NCBI RefSeq assembly: GCF_031143425.1
Contig: NC_090443.1
Coordinates: 1,052,824,554-1,052,888,553, forward strand
DNA from: Pleurodeles waltl
Lineage: Eukaryota; Chordata; Amphibia; Caudata; Salamandridae
Length of the DNA stretch: 64,000 nt
Direction: 5' to 3'
Position numbers and translations under genes: made by a program. This document shows, piece after piece, positions 1-11,009 of this stretch (positions are counted from its first letter, which is position 1; each line of letters opens with the position of its first letter). Under the pieces are notes generated by a model, which was not told the origin of the DNA, did no database searches, and was given only the letters and a program-made list of their open reading frames with translations.

Positions 1-2864
1 TGGGCATTTAACCACGCCTTCACGCGCCCATCACTTTCAGTCATTTGTGGGCTTGCCTTTCAAAAATCCCGTTACAATGTTAATAGCTTTTACTCGAGCA
101 AACATGAGACCCATTGCATTGCAAATGCTTGTTATCTGTGTACTGGTCACTACCCTTGTCCCAGCCCCGGTGGTAACTCTGAACGTGAGCGTGTTTGGTA
201 TAAAAAAATGTCTGAATCACCCCTCAATACTGATGCTGGTATTGGTGGCATGATTCCATGCACTCTGGGGGGTTCCTTAGAGGATCCCCCAGTTCTGCTC
301 CTACCAGTCTTCCAGGGTCTGCGGGTAACCTGCGCTGCTGCAACCTCCCAGACACAATTCTGCTCTCCTGCTGCTTGATTAGCTCGAGCAGGGGACAGCA
401 GAACAAAGGATTTCCTGTAGGAGAGGGGTGCAACCTCATCTCCATTGGAAGTAGGTGTTACTAGGCTGGGGAGAGGTAGCCTCCCGCACCACCAGACTGC
501 TTTGAAGGGCACATTTGGTGCCCGCCTTTCATAATCCAGTTTGCACCAGTCCATGGAACACTGGTCCCTGCTCTGGCATGAAACATACAAAATAAAGGGG
601 AGTGTCCACTCCCTGTCCAGCTCCACCCCAGGATGGTGCCCGAAGCTCCTCCGGGTGGCCTCTTGGTTCTGCTATCTTGGAACCAAAATGGGCAGAGGTC
701 TCTGAGAGCATCTGACTGGATGGGCCAGATAGTTGATGTCAGTGACCTCTCCTGATAGGTGGTACCCCAGAGAGCGAGCAAACCCCCATTTTGGGCTATT
801 TAGGGACTCCCTTGAGGGTGGGTCCCCGATTCGTCATGCAAGTCTTCATCATGACCTCTCTGCAAAGACATAGGGGGTCATTCCGACCCTGGCGGTCATG
901 GACCGCCAGGGCCGGGGACGGAGGAAGCACCGCCAACAGGCTGGCGGTGCTTCAGGGGCAATTCTGACCGCGGCGGTAAAGCCGCGGTCAGAAAAGGGGA
1001 ACCGGCGGTTTCCCGCCGGTTTTCCCCTTCCCCAGAGAATCCTCCACGGCGGCGTTGCAAGCAGCGCCGCCATGGGGATTCCGACCCCCTTCCCGCCATC
1101 CCGTTCCTGGCGGTTTTTACCGCCAGGAACAGGATGGCGGGAACGGGTGTCGTGGGGCCCCTGGGGGCCCCTGCACTGCCCATGCCACTGGCATGGGCAG
1201 TGCAGGGGCCCCCTAACAGGGCCCCATTCAGATTTTCAGTGTCTGCACAGCAGACACTGAAAATCGCGACGGGTACCACTGCACCCGTCGCACACCAGCT
1301 ACTCCGCCGGCTCCATTCGGAGCCGGCTTCATCGTTGCTGGGGCTTTCCCGCTGGGTGGGCGGGCGGCCTTTTGGCGGTCACCCGCCCGCCCAGCGGGAA
1401 AGTCGGAATGACCCCCATAGTCTGCTCCTGGCATCCAACGGCTGCTGGGCTGCACAGAAACCGAACAAGACTGTACCACCTGAGAAGATCCTCTCCTTGC
1501 AACATTGTTTCTGCGGCTCCTTTCATCCCTTTGCAACATCTCCAGGGCTGTGCATCCTCTGAGGTCGGTGAGACTTCAGCTGCACCAAGAAGCAAGAAGG
1601 AATCTCTCTTGGAGTGAAGGAGTCACTCCCCTGCAGTCGCAAGCACCTAAGGCAATGACATCTGGCTGGTGGGATCTTCAGTCCTCCGGAACAGCGAAGA
1701 TTCTCCAACACAGGCGGTGGTTCTGATGGATTCTCAGGGTCCTTTCTGTCTTCTTTTCAACGTGGGAGACGGTGAGTCCTTGACTTTTCCAATGGCACAG
1801 AATCTCTGTGCACCGCAACTGTTGCACCAACCAGGGCTTGTTGACTCCTGCTCCAAGGGATGTTCAGGCTCCAAGTAGCCTCGGCCCCCAGCACTCTACC
1901 TCTGCAAAGACAGTCTCCTCTGCTGCTCCAGTGACGTGGGACTTTTTCTTCAGGTGTGCTGACTGGGGCTCACTGCAACTTACTGTGCCTGCTGCCAGTG
2001 GGTTGCTTGTGGGGGCTACGACTGCTTCTACTCGCTCTACTGCCTATTAAGGGTCAGCCCGGACTGCCCTCCAAGGGTCGAGTCCCCAGGCCCTTGCTGA
2101 TCCGCCACAGCTCTGGAAAACCTCCAACATGTTATTTTGCATTCGCCTGTGCTTGTTGGCGGTCCTCCTGACGACTGACCCATCTGCAATCCGGCTGTCG
2201 AGGGACAGTTCATAGGTGACTTCAGGGACTCCTCTGCAGCTCCTGGACCCTGCAGCTGAACTTCATCCATCACCGTTGATCCGGATCTTCAGCTACAGAA
2301 GGGTGGGCATTGGCTCCTGTTCCACCTGGACACTCCTGTGCGGATTGGATTCTGTCCCTTTCTTTTGCAGGTCATCCTCACTCAGAATCCGCCCCTGGGT
2401 TCCACTGACCCGGTCTTGCTTCTGCATTCTCCAACCATGATGTCCCCATGTTGCCTATGGGAGAACCGGGTAACTTACCCTCCTCCCCCCCCCCTCCACC
2501 CAAACCCCAATAGGCCCCTTGATAATTAATGCTTTTCCGGAGTACTTACCTTGTATATTTTGTGTGTTCATACCTCCAGAGGGAGGTATACCAATGGTAG
2601 TCTAGTTTGGTGTGCCTATAATAAAGTACCTTTATTTTTCCAACACTCTGTGGTTCCTTTCATGTGTGATAAGTTACTGTGTGACTACTGTGTCATTGCA
2701 AGTGCTTCACATGATGTCTTTATAAATCATGGCTGCTCACCACAGCTACCCTACAGAGCCCTCGCCATCTAGACACTGTAACACTGCCTAATTGGGGTTT
2801 CCCTGGACCCAGTAGAAGGTCTAACACCCTAGGTGTCCACCACACACTGGGCCAGCTTCCTACA
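1..2864 (+). mobile_element. Long LTR-like block, 3' portion (left end outside window)
   Basis: No coding potential beyond short random frames. A polyadenylation-type signal (AATAAA) lies near 2622 inside the motif AATAAAGTACCTTTATTTTT, and the block ends in CAGCTTCCTACA at 2864, directly before an unrelated LINE fragment. The same AATAAA-containing motif occurs on the minus strand of the 25529-28485 element, whose ends are TG...CA. I infer the 3' part of a kilobase-long LTR in plus orientation. A MITE interrupts it at 873-1416. The 5' end and any target duplication are outside the window, so it could instead be several merged repeats. Confidence 0.45.
873..1416. mobile_element. Harbinger-like multi-hairpin MITE, copy 1
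   Basis: Perfect 15-bp terminal inverted repeats, GGGGGTCATTCCGAC and its complement, are flanked by the 3-bp direct repeat ATA (870-872 and 1417-1419). The interior is a chain of about ten adjacent palindromes, for example CCTGGCGGTC/GACCGCCAGG, CTGACCGCGGC/GCCGCGGTCAG, TTCAGTGTCTG/CAGACACTGAA and CGCCGGCTCC/GGAGCCGGC. There is no ORF. Three-base duplications are typical of PIF/Harbinger elements; the superfamily assignment is inference. It shares hairpin order with the copy at 16113-16741. Confidence 0.8.
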
Positions 2865-3985
2865 CAGCACAAGTGATTCCAATCCAGAATGAAGCTAATA
2901 TGCCTCTCAATGATTTAAACAACTATCACCCAATCTTGTTACTTCTTTTAAATCTCATACAGTTCACTTGGATAAGGGAGTCCTGCAGGGCTCCTGTCTC
3001 AGCCTTACTTTATTTAATATTTACATAGCACCTTTGGCAATGTTAGTCAGACAGTTTGGCTTAGAAATCTACTCGTATGCTGATCATTCCCAACTGTTAC
3101 TGTCTTTCGGTGACGTACCTTCCAAAGTGAAAGAACATTTTGGTTCTGGCCTTAGGGCTATTCCTGACTGGATGATGGTAAACTGTCTCCAGCTCAACGC
3201 AATCTTAAGATTTTGTTATTTGGGAAGGCAGCTTCTCATTGGAGCCCAACTTGGTGGCCTTCCGAACTTGGGATGCCTGCCACTCCCACCACTGTGGTAA
3301 ACAATATTGGTGTCCACTTGGCTGAATCCCTCACCACGGCCGACCACGTACAGAAAACCACAGATTTTTGTTTCCACCTACTCTCTCTGTTGGACGGGTC
3401 TTTCCCCTTCTTCTAGGAAAACAATGGTTCAGCCTTTAATCAGGAGCCTTCTGGACTATAGTAGCGCCTAGTATGCTTCCATAAATGAGTCTTACTGACC
3501 GATCTACAGGTGGTACAGAATACAGCAGCACGCCTTATTTGTAATGCTCCTGCAAGGACATTAGCTTCTCCTCTACTGCGTTCTCTTCACTGGTTACCAG
3601 TTCGCAGTAGGGTCACTTTTAAAATCCGCTGTATTACTCATAAAGCATGAATTGGACAAGGACCACTATATCTATCCTTGAGGCTTCTTCCCGATAACCC
3701 CATTAGAAATATGCGATCTTGTGATAAAATGTGGCTCATGATTCGTAGAGTAAATAGAATCAGGATGGGTGACAGATCTTTCTCATATGTGGCCCCTCTA
3801 TACTGGAATGCTCATCCAATGTGCCTTATTCAATGTACTTATCTCCTTACTTTCAGGAAGTTTCTTAAAACGGTTTTGTTTTAATAGTATTAACTACTCT
3901 TGTTTAGTTTCAACTACTTGAGCGTACGGCTGAGATACCTCTTGGGGTGAGTCATTAGTGATATAAGCAACTTTTTAACATAACA
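2865..3985 (+). pseudogene. L2/CR1-like LINE reverse transcriptase remnant
   Basis: A non-LTR reverse transcriptase fragment. A block resembling DLNNYHPI lies near 2917. The RT core then reads QGSCLSLTLFNIYI at 2986-3027 and YADH at 3076-3087, where the family has YADD, so a catalytic aspartate is replaced by histidine. The later blocks (WMMVNCLQLN, QNTAARLICNA, HWLPVRSRVTFKI) follow at 3168-3630 in shifting frames, ending near 3884 with FRKFLKTVLF. Internal deletion between the first two blocks, frameshifts and stops make it dead. A short 3' UTR with an AACATAACA-type tail ends near 3985, where piggyBac sequence begins, which fits 5'-truncated LINE insertion. Confidence 0.8.
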
Positions 3986-4026
3986 GGAACAACAGTGCCA
4001 GACTTGGGTCCCACTCTAGAGCTACC

Positions 4027-5345
4027 CTATGAACTCCCACAAATCTGGAAGAGTTGAAGAAGTTCTTGGGTTTAACTTTTTGGATGGGCTTGATAAGCAA
4101 GCCATTGCTGTTTTCATATTGGTCTACCAGTCCCTTAATGACAACGGCCATATTTCCTGCAATCATGAGTCAAAATATGTATGTGCTTCTGCTTTGGATG
4201 CTGCATTTTGTTGATAAGTCTTTAGTGTTGCCACAAGATTACCTTGATTGTGACGTCTTTTTAAGATTCGGCTTGTCCTTGATCACTTTAAAGATCGATT
4301 TCAAAGACCTGTGTTCCAGGGCAAGAAATTGCTGTGGACGAGTCTTTGGGCGTGTTCAAGGGCCGTTGGGTATTTAGGCAGTACATTCCTAGAAAGAGGG
4401 CACATTATGGAATTAAGATGCATATGCTGTCTGAGGGTAGTACAGGGTATGTCTATAATTTCTGGGTCTGCACTGGTAGGGATTCCACTATTGACCCCCC
4501 TGGTTCTCTGTCCACTTTTGGAGTTAGTGAGAAAATTGTGCGAGGACTTGGTAGACCAAGGTCACCATTTGTACCTTGATAACTTCTACACTGGTGTGTA
4601 GTTGTTCAGGGATTTGTTCAAAGTGGACACTGTTGCTTGTGGCACAGCCCACTCAAACCATAAAGGTTATCCAAAGGAGCTTGTGTGTAAAAAAATAAAA
4701 ACCTTAGCGGGGACAGTGCAGTGCCTTACGTAATGTGCGTAATGATGATATGCTAGCTGTGAACTTTGCAGACAGGAGGAATGTCTACATGCTGACTACC
4801 ATTCATTATGAAAGTACTTCACCTGTGGCTGTTTGGTGTCAGGTTGCTGAAGAGTGCAAACCTGTGTGTGTTTTAGACTACAATAAGCATATAGGTGGTG
4901 CAGATAGAGTAGATCAGAGGTTGGAACCTTACACTGCTGTTCGTAAGGCTTACGTCTGATATAAGGAGTTGGCTATACATCTCTTCCCTTTCTGCCTCTA
5001 ATGCTTTTGTTGTGTTCATGGATTGTTCTCCAGAGTCAAAGATGACTTTTGTTCAGTTTCAGGAATCTGTGATAGGCAGTCTTGTTATAGTGGAACAGGC
5101 AAGTGTTCCTAGAGTTCGAGTGGTGGAGGATGTGGCTAGATTGAAAAATCGCCACTTTCCTGGTCACATTCCTTCCACACCCCAAAAAAAAACTATCCCT
5201 GTAAGCGATGTAGAGTGTGTGTGCGAAGAGGCATGCAGAAGGAGAGTTATATGCAGTGCCATGATTGTCCTTCTAAACTTGGACTGTGTGTCAGCCTGTT
5301 TTCGAAAATACTACACCAAAAAATCTTTTTGGGGGCACCCGTGAG
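4027..5345 (+). pseudogene. piggyBac-type transposase pseudogene (PGBD4-like)
   Basis: A DDE-type cut-and-paste transposase of the piggyBac family, in pieces across frames. Recognisable in order: an FLGLTFWMGLI-type helix (4060-4095), the first catalytic aspartate in DESLGVFKGRW (4337), RKRAHYGIKMHML (4392-4430), the second aspartate in LYLDNFYTG (4578), VYMLTTIHYE (4783-4812), DYNKHIGGADRVDQ carrying the third acidic block (4876-4917), and a cysteine-rich C-terminus (5215-5320) corresponding to the family's zinc-binding tail. At least four frame changes and several stops inactivate it. The N-terminal ~100 residues are missing upstream, where LINE sequence abuts. Family membership is clear from motif order; activity is not possible as it stands. 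Confidence 0.85.
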
Positions 5346-5504
5346 TGTTGTCTGGTCTTTATTGTTTTAGTTCTTTTGTTCATTTTCACAGTTGGCATTA
5401 GTGTGATGTATTTAGTTAGAGCTGTTGTGTGTGTAGTTTTGTATTTACTTAAAGTTGGTGTGTGTTTTCTTTTTGGTAAAAAAAAATGTGATGGTAAAAT
5501 GTAA

Positions 5505-5625
5505 TGGCTGGTGGTGTGTGTCGATTGGTGCTTGGCTGGTGGACTTGGCTGGTGGTGTGTGTGAGCTGGTGCTTGGCTGGTGGTGTGTGTGAGCTGGCTC
5601 TTGGCTGGTGGTGTGTGAGTAGTGA
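5505..5625. repeat. GT-rich minisatellite, ~27-32-bp unit
   Basis: About four imperfect copies of a unit containing CTTGGCTGGTGGTGTGTGTG, interspersed with GAGCTGGTG. It lies about 160 bp after the piggyBac pseudogene. Antisense frames through it give meaningless TH/HTPP repeats. Confidence 0.8.
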
Positions 5626-6430
5626 CTTGCTGCTGGTCACTACAACACACTACTAGCCTTACGCAAGTCCACACACTCCGTGAGATAATGTGATTGCTGT
5701 GTCAGGCATGTCGGGGTATGAAAGTGATGGGCCCTTAAGTTGCACGGTCTGTTGATGTGAGTGTTGTAATGTGCTTGGGCCGCGGCTGGCTGCATGAATG
5801 GTCATGTTCGTGTCACTTATGAAAGGTGTGTGACTGGACTGTAAAGCGGCTGGTGCCTTGACGTGGCTTTACAGCCCACTAGCTGTGAGTCATTGGTTCT
5901 GTTTTTTGACCTTTCAGTTATTAACAGTGCATTTAATTTTTTTGTGAAATCTCTTGTTACCCCCATAGGTGCCTTGGACGAGCTGGTCTCTCCCTCGGCC
6001 ACGGTTGCTGTGTGCCGTGGATGAGAGCAGCTCATCCTGCACCCGGCCCACGGGGGAAGCTCTAGCGCTCCCTTGTGGACCTCCCAACCCCCTTCTCTGG
6101 ATCTGGATGGAAGGGTAATCACTTCCGCTTCCACTCCTGGCCCTTTGGCACCCCCTCCCCCCCAGGGACATCTGATGACATCAGTGTACGATCGTGCACT
6201 GACCTCATCAGAGGTTGCACCCATTGTGCTGGATGCTCAGCTTCCAGAGTGATAGGAAGAGAAATGCTTGCATTTCTCTTCCGATCTGGGGGTGGTGAAG
6301 ATCAGAGAGGCATCAAAGAAAAGGAAAGGCTTTTCCTTTCCTTTGATGTCTTTCTGAGCATTTCTGTGATCGGGCTGCAGGAATGCCCACTAGACACCAT
6401 GGAGTTTTGATTACTTTTGTAAGTAAATAA
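5626..6430. other. Non-coding piggyBac-tail sequence with consecutive hairpins
   Basis: No gene is seen. Three dyads lie close together at 6165-6350. One is around the imperfect pair TGATGACATCAGTG/CACTGACCTCATCA. The second is perfect: GGAAGAGAAATGC at 6255-6267 and GCATTTCTCTTCC at 6270-6282. The third is CATCAAAG at 6311-6318 with CTTTGATG at 6341-6348, plus an inner AAAGGAAAGG dyad. They lead directly into the dyad array that starts at 6431. Confidence 0.6.
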
Positions 6431-7400
6431 GGGGAGCGATCCCTTGGGTAAGGGTCTCTCCCCAAGGGGGGGAATTTATTTCTAGGATATTTCTGCCCCC
6501 CTTGGGGGCAGATTGGACTATTTTAATTAGGCCGATCTGCCCCCAAGGGGAGCAGAAAACACTAGACACCAGTTTTTTTTTTTTCTTTCTATAATTTCAT
6601 AAGGGGAGCGACCCCTTAGGCAAGGGTCACTCCCCTGGGAGGCAAATTTACTTTAAGCCATTTCTGCCCCCCTTTGGGGGCAGATCGGCCTATTTTAATT
6701 AGGCCGATCTGCCCCTAAGGAACACAGAAACCACTAGGCACCAAGGATTTTTTTTTAACAGATGGGGAGTGACCCCCTTAGGCAAGGGTCGCTTCCTGGG
6801 GGGCAATTTTATTTTAGGGCATTTCTGCCCACCTTGGGGGCAGATCGGCCTACTTTTTTTTTTTAGGCCAGTCTGCCCCCAATGGGGCAGAAACCACTAG
6901 ACACGGGGGATTTTTTTGCGCCAATTTCACGCAAGGGGAGCGAACCCTTAGGCAAGGGTCGCTCCCCTGGACGACAAATTTATTTTAGGCCATTTCTGAC
7001 CCCCTTGGGAGCAGATCGGCCTGTTTTAATAACGCCGCTCTCCCTCCAAGGGGGGCAGAAGCCACTAGGCATCAGGGATTTTTTTTTTTTTTACAGATGG
7101 GGAGCGACCCCTTGGGCAAGGGTTGCTCCCCATGGGGGCATAATACTGTTTGCCATTTCCGCCCCCCTTGGGGGCAGATTGGCCTATTTTTGTAAGGTCC
7201 ATCTGCCCCCAAGAGGGGCAGAAAGCCCACTAGACACCACTGGGTAAGATTTTTTTTCAAAAACAGAGGGTGGGGGTATGGCCATACCCTCTCCCCAAAT
7301 AAATGGGGACAAAGTTGTCTGCCCACTGGTGGGCAGATGGGGCAATTACCCTGATCCACTTCCCAGGGGGACAGAAAGCCTACTAGATGCCAGGGAATTG
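6431..7400. repeat. Tandem array of ~165-bp units, each with two dyads
   Basis: Six units start near 6431, 6603, 6764, 6935, 7099 and 7264 (spacings 172, 161, 171, 164 and 165 bp); the last is divergent. Each of the first five begins with a dyad of the form GGGGAGCGACCCC ... GGGTCGCTCCCC and contains a second, longer dyad of the form CTGCCCCC...GGGGGCAGATCGGCC...TTTTAATTA...GGCCGATCTGCCCCC. Units end in ACTAGACACCA followed by a T-tract. A related, shorter stretch occurs in inverse orientation at 29500-29830. Confidence 0.85.
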
Positions 7401-8174
7401 TTAATAAAATAGTGTGGTGGTGGCTACCAACCAGTATGGGCATGGTTATGCCCCCACCCCAACTGAAGGGGGTTACAGTTTCCCCCTGCACACTAAAAGA
7501 TCTTATCCCAACGGCAAGCAAGATGACATTTGATTATTTTTGGTTTTTGTTTTACATTTGGGCCATGCGAGCTTGTCTAACTCTCAAAATCGTCCCACTT
7601 GGAATGGTGAGGGCTGCACTTTTTGGACTTTGGGATGCTGCCATGTAGAAATATCTACGAGACCTAGACACATCTGAAAACTAAACATCTCTGTGAGTCT
7701 AGAGTGGTGTGCTTCACATGCAACTGCACCATTTTCTTACCCCTAATGGCTGCTGAGCCCTGGACCAAAAATGCAAGTGCCCCCACCCCCCTTCAAAAAA
7801 ACAGGTAGTTTTGTAATTGATCATTTTGATGTGTCCACGTAGTGTTTTGGGGCATTTGCTGTCGCTGGACCTAGGCCTACCCACACAAGTGAGGCACCAT
7901 TTTTATTGGGATATGTGGGGAAATGCTGGGTAGAAGGAAATTTGTGGCTCCCTTCAGATTCCAGAAGTTTGTAGCACCGAAATGTGAGGAAAAAGTATTT
8001 TTTTACAAACTCTGAGGTTTGCTAAGGATTCTGGGTAACAGAACCTGGTGAGAGCGCCGCAAGTTACCCCACCCTGGGTTCCCCTAGGTGTCTAGTTTTC
8101 AGAAATGTCCAGGTTTGCTAGGTTTTCATAGGTGCCATATGAGCTAGAGGACAACATCCACAGATATAAATGCG

Positions 8175-8815
8175 AAAACAACAGATGATGGATGGAATGC
8201 AGAGCAAATCAAACATTCACCCCAGTCACAGATCTGGGTTTAATCCATCAGTTGTTTTGCTTGCCATGCCATTCCAGACCCAACCATATGCAAATCAGTC
8301 TTGACCCTGTTCCCCATGGGAACAGTCCAGTCCAAACCGGCAGGCCAGGTCCTCCTGGACCAGAAACAAGCATCCTAGGACCAGTTTCAGGGTATCACCC
8401 TTCATCAGCCAGGCTAGCTTGAATGTGGTGGCATAGCAAGCACGGGACCCACATCTGGGCATACCCTTCCCACTCAGGGCGACAAATGCAAATGCAATGT
8501 CCAGGTTTGCTAGGTTTTCCTAGGTGCCAGATGAGCTAGAGGACAACATCCACAGCTATAAATGCAAAAACAACAGACGATGAAGGGAACGCAGAGCAAA
8601 TCAAACATTCACCCCCACTCTCCAGGGAGGACCTGGCCTGGCAGTTCAGGCTGGACTGTTCCCATGAGGAACAGGGTGAAGACTGATTTGCATATGGCTG
8701 GGTCCAAACTGGGCTTGCATGATGAGCAAAAGAACAATGGATTAAACCCAGATCTGTGACTAGGGGTGAGTGTTTGCATTGTCTAACACTCCGTCCATCA
8801 TCCTTTTGTGTTGCT
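8175..8815 (-). mobile_element. Hammerhead-ribozyme repeat insertion (newt satellite 2-like), copy A
   Basis: A ~325-bp unit in antisense orientation (8175-8490), a ~70-bp duplicate of flanking tail sequence (8490-8560), a second partial antisense piece (about 8561-8620), and then an arm in the opposite, ribozyme-sense orientation (8621-8815). The unit matches those at 46542-47442 along its length, including the octamer at 8288-8295 and the ribozyme at 8367-8421. Flanks share ATCCACAGCT on both sides, a plausible target duplication blurred by extra bases on the left. This is an older copy of the same kind of insertion. Confidence 0.75.
8367..8421 (-). ncRNA. Hammerhead ribozyme, copy A
   Basis: On the minus strand the parts appear in order: outer stem I CAAGC, inner stem I CCTGG, core CTGATGA, stem II hairpin AGGGT-GA-TACCCT, core GAA, a minimal two-pair stem III (AC, two-base loop, GU) and the cleavage triplet GTC. 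Then come CTAGG closing stem I and GCTTG closing the outer helix. All invariant core bases are present. The usual G-C closing pair of stem II is A-T here, a paired change. Predicted cleavage falls between 8379 and 8378. The minimal stem III and interrupted stem I fit newt satellite 2 and Penelope-type hammerheads. Confidence 0.8.
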
Positions 8816-9479
8816 TAAATCCACAGCTAGGCACTTTGCAAAAAACACGCCTGTTTTCTTTGGGAAAATGTGATGTGTCCATGTTGTGTTTTGGGGCATT
8901 TCCTGTTGCGGGCACTAAGCCTACTGATACAAATGAAGTACTGTTTTTATCTGGAGACTTGGAGGATGCTGGGTGGAAGTTAGTTTCTGTCTCTCCTTTC
9001 AATGTCTTTTTTAGACTAATTTTGAGGTTTGCAAAGGATTGTAGGTAACAGAACCTGGTGAAAGCCCCACAAGTCACCCCATCCTGGATTCCCCTAGGTG
9101 TCTAGTTTTAAAAAATGCACAGGTTTGGTAGGTTTCACTATGTGCCAGCTGAGCTAGATCCCAAATTCCACTGCTAGGCACTTTGCAAGGAACTCATCCA
9201 TTTTTCAGTGGAAAAATGTGATGTGTACATGTTGCGTTTTGGGGCGTTTCCTGTTGCGGGCACTAGTCCTACCCACACAAGTGAGGTACCATTTTGATCG
9301 GGAGCCTTGGGGAACACAGAATAGCAGAATGAGTGTTATTAACAATTGTCTTTCTCTGCGTTTGTGCATTCCAAATGTAAGACAGTGTGTAAGAAAGAAG
9401 TAATTTTGAGAAATGCCCTGTAATTCACATGCTACTATGGGTATCCCCAAATTCAGAGATGTGCAAATAACCACTGCTT

Positions 9480-10355
9480 CTAAACTCCTTATCTTGTGCC
9501 CATTTGGGAAATATATAAGTTTCCTTGCTACCTATTTTTCACTCTTTATATTTTGCTGTATAACCAGTACACAATGAAAAACAATTGCAAGGTGAAGCTT
9601 TGTTATTGGCTCTGGGTAGCTAGGGTTCTTGGTGAACCTACAAGCCCTAAATATCCCTGCAAATAGAAGGGTCTAGTGGACGTGACGATATATTGCTTTT
9701 GAAAGTCTGCCATAGCTGGAAAAAGTTGCAGGTGATAATGTAGACAAATGCCTGTTTTTTTTTCAACTCAATTTCAATAATTTTTATTTCAACTGTTACT
9801 TCCTATCGGAAAACCTTGAAGGATCTGCACAAATGACCCCTTGCTGCATTCAGAAAATGTATACCTTTATAGGATCCTCCATTGGTTTCACACTCATTTC
9901 ATTTCTGTCATTAACTGGAAGGGGGTTTAAAGGATAAAAAACTGGAAAAATAGGGTATGTCCAATTAAAATGCCAAAACTGTGTTGAAAATGTTGGTTTT
10001 CTGATTCAAGTCTGCCTTCTCCTGAAAGCTGGGAAGATGGTAATTTTAGCACTGAAAACCCTTTGTTGATGCCATTTGCAAAGAAAAAAACTGATGCTTT
10101 CTTCTGCAGCATTGTTTCCCATTTTCCCCAAAGAACCCAAATTGTAGCTGTTTTTTTGGCTAATTTCTTGCTCCCCACCAGGGGACTCCAGAAATACTGA
10201 GTACCTTTAGAATCCCCAGGATGTTGGAAAAAAGGCACAAATTTGTCTTGGATAGTTTATGTGGAGAAAAAGTTATGGGGTCATAGTGCGAACTGCCCCA
10301 AATAGCCAAACAAATCCTTGGCACAGTAGGGTGAAAAGGCTTGGCAGCAAAGGGG
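9480..10355 (+). other. Terminal unique part of the piggyBac-associated tail, copy 1
   Basis: Non-coding. It matches, in inverse orientation, 23283-24240. Shared landmarks are ACTCTTTATATTTTGCTGTAT, AAATGACCCCTTGCTG and CTTTGTTGATGCCATTT, then GGCAGCAAAGGGG at the extreme end. It forms the end domain of the composite element next to TTAA 10356-10359. Confidence 0.75.
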
Positions 10356-10359
10356 TTAA

Positions 10360-11001
10360 GGAAAGTTGGTAAATATCAAAAGATGGGTACAAGAGACTGT
10401 TTGAAGAAAAGAGACTCTGTGGGTTTTACATAAGATAGACAGATGCTACATAAAGAAGCAAAGATGGGTAGGTATTAGAGGAAATAAGGTAAGAGTACAG
10501 TAGATGCAAAAGAGTTACTACAGAGAGATGCATGAATGAGATCAATTCTGGTGGTACCCTACTGGGAAATTGAAAAACTTGCCATAGCGTAGCTGTAACT
10601 GCTGCAGCCATCTTTTTTTAGCTCAGTGCTAACCAGTGCTACCACGTTGTGCCCATCTCTGACGTATAAATCCCACTCTCATGCCTGGCACTGTAGTCTA
10701 CATTTCTGTATCAGTTTGATTGTTTTATGCATTCCTGTGACTTCAGATCCTGCACGTGTGTTAACGCCTTTGCTTTGATCTTCTCACTATCTTCATTGGA
10801 GTCCTATATATGAAAACATATAAATTGATCCCATGTTTCTCCTTGGAAAGCTTTTAGGATCACAGGCCAGTTTTGATGATTTGGATATTACTCTTTCTTT
10901 TGTTAACAAACACTTGAAGGCTTTCATTGGTGTATTAGCAGAATTTCTTTAACAATAGGTGATAACATTTTGTGATGTACGATTGGAGGAACCGGATTAA
11001 T
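10360..11001. other. Intergenic sequence, nothing recognised
   Basis: AT-rich sequence without long open frames, clear repeats or RNA genes. Short frames on both strands look random. Confidence 0.5.
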
Positions 11002-11009
11002 CAAACAAG

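Larger units (their letters stand above)
7640..9480 (+). repeat. ~390-bp tandem repeats of the piggyBac-associated tail, copy 1
   Basis: About three units recognised by recurring blocks: GATGTGTCCA followed by TGTTTTGGGGCATTTCCTGT (near 7830, 8873 and 9220), GGATTCTGGGTAACAGAACC (8028) and its variant near 9035, and CCCCTAGGTGTCTAGTTTT (8083 and 9092). The array is interrupted by the hammerhead-bearing insertion at 8175-8815, and a ~70-bp piece of flank is duplicated inside that insertion (8490-8560). There are no ORFs of interest. The same unit in inverse orientation makes up 24240-25528 and 28486-29250. Confidence 0.8.
3986..10359 (+). mobile_element. piggyBac-associated composite element ending in TTAA
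   Basis: A decayed piggyBac transposase (about 4027-5345) is followed on the same strand by roughly 5 kb of non-coding repeats and then by the terminal sequence GGCAGCAAAGGGG plus TTAA at 10356-10359. piggyBac elements duplicate TTAA and start with CCC(T)-type ends, so the right end fits. The tail from about 7250 to 10359 recurs in inverse orientation at 23279-29835, which also starts at TTAA. The left end appears cut by the LINE insertion near 3985. That transposase and tail form one element is inference from order and the TTAA end. Confidence 0.55.

Noticed and set aside
6431..7400. Possible CRISPR-like array
   Set aside because: Units are ~165 bp and related over their whole length with no short identical repeats and unique spacers; the genome is eukaryotic.
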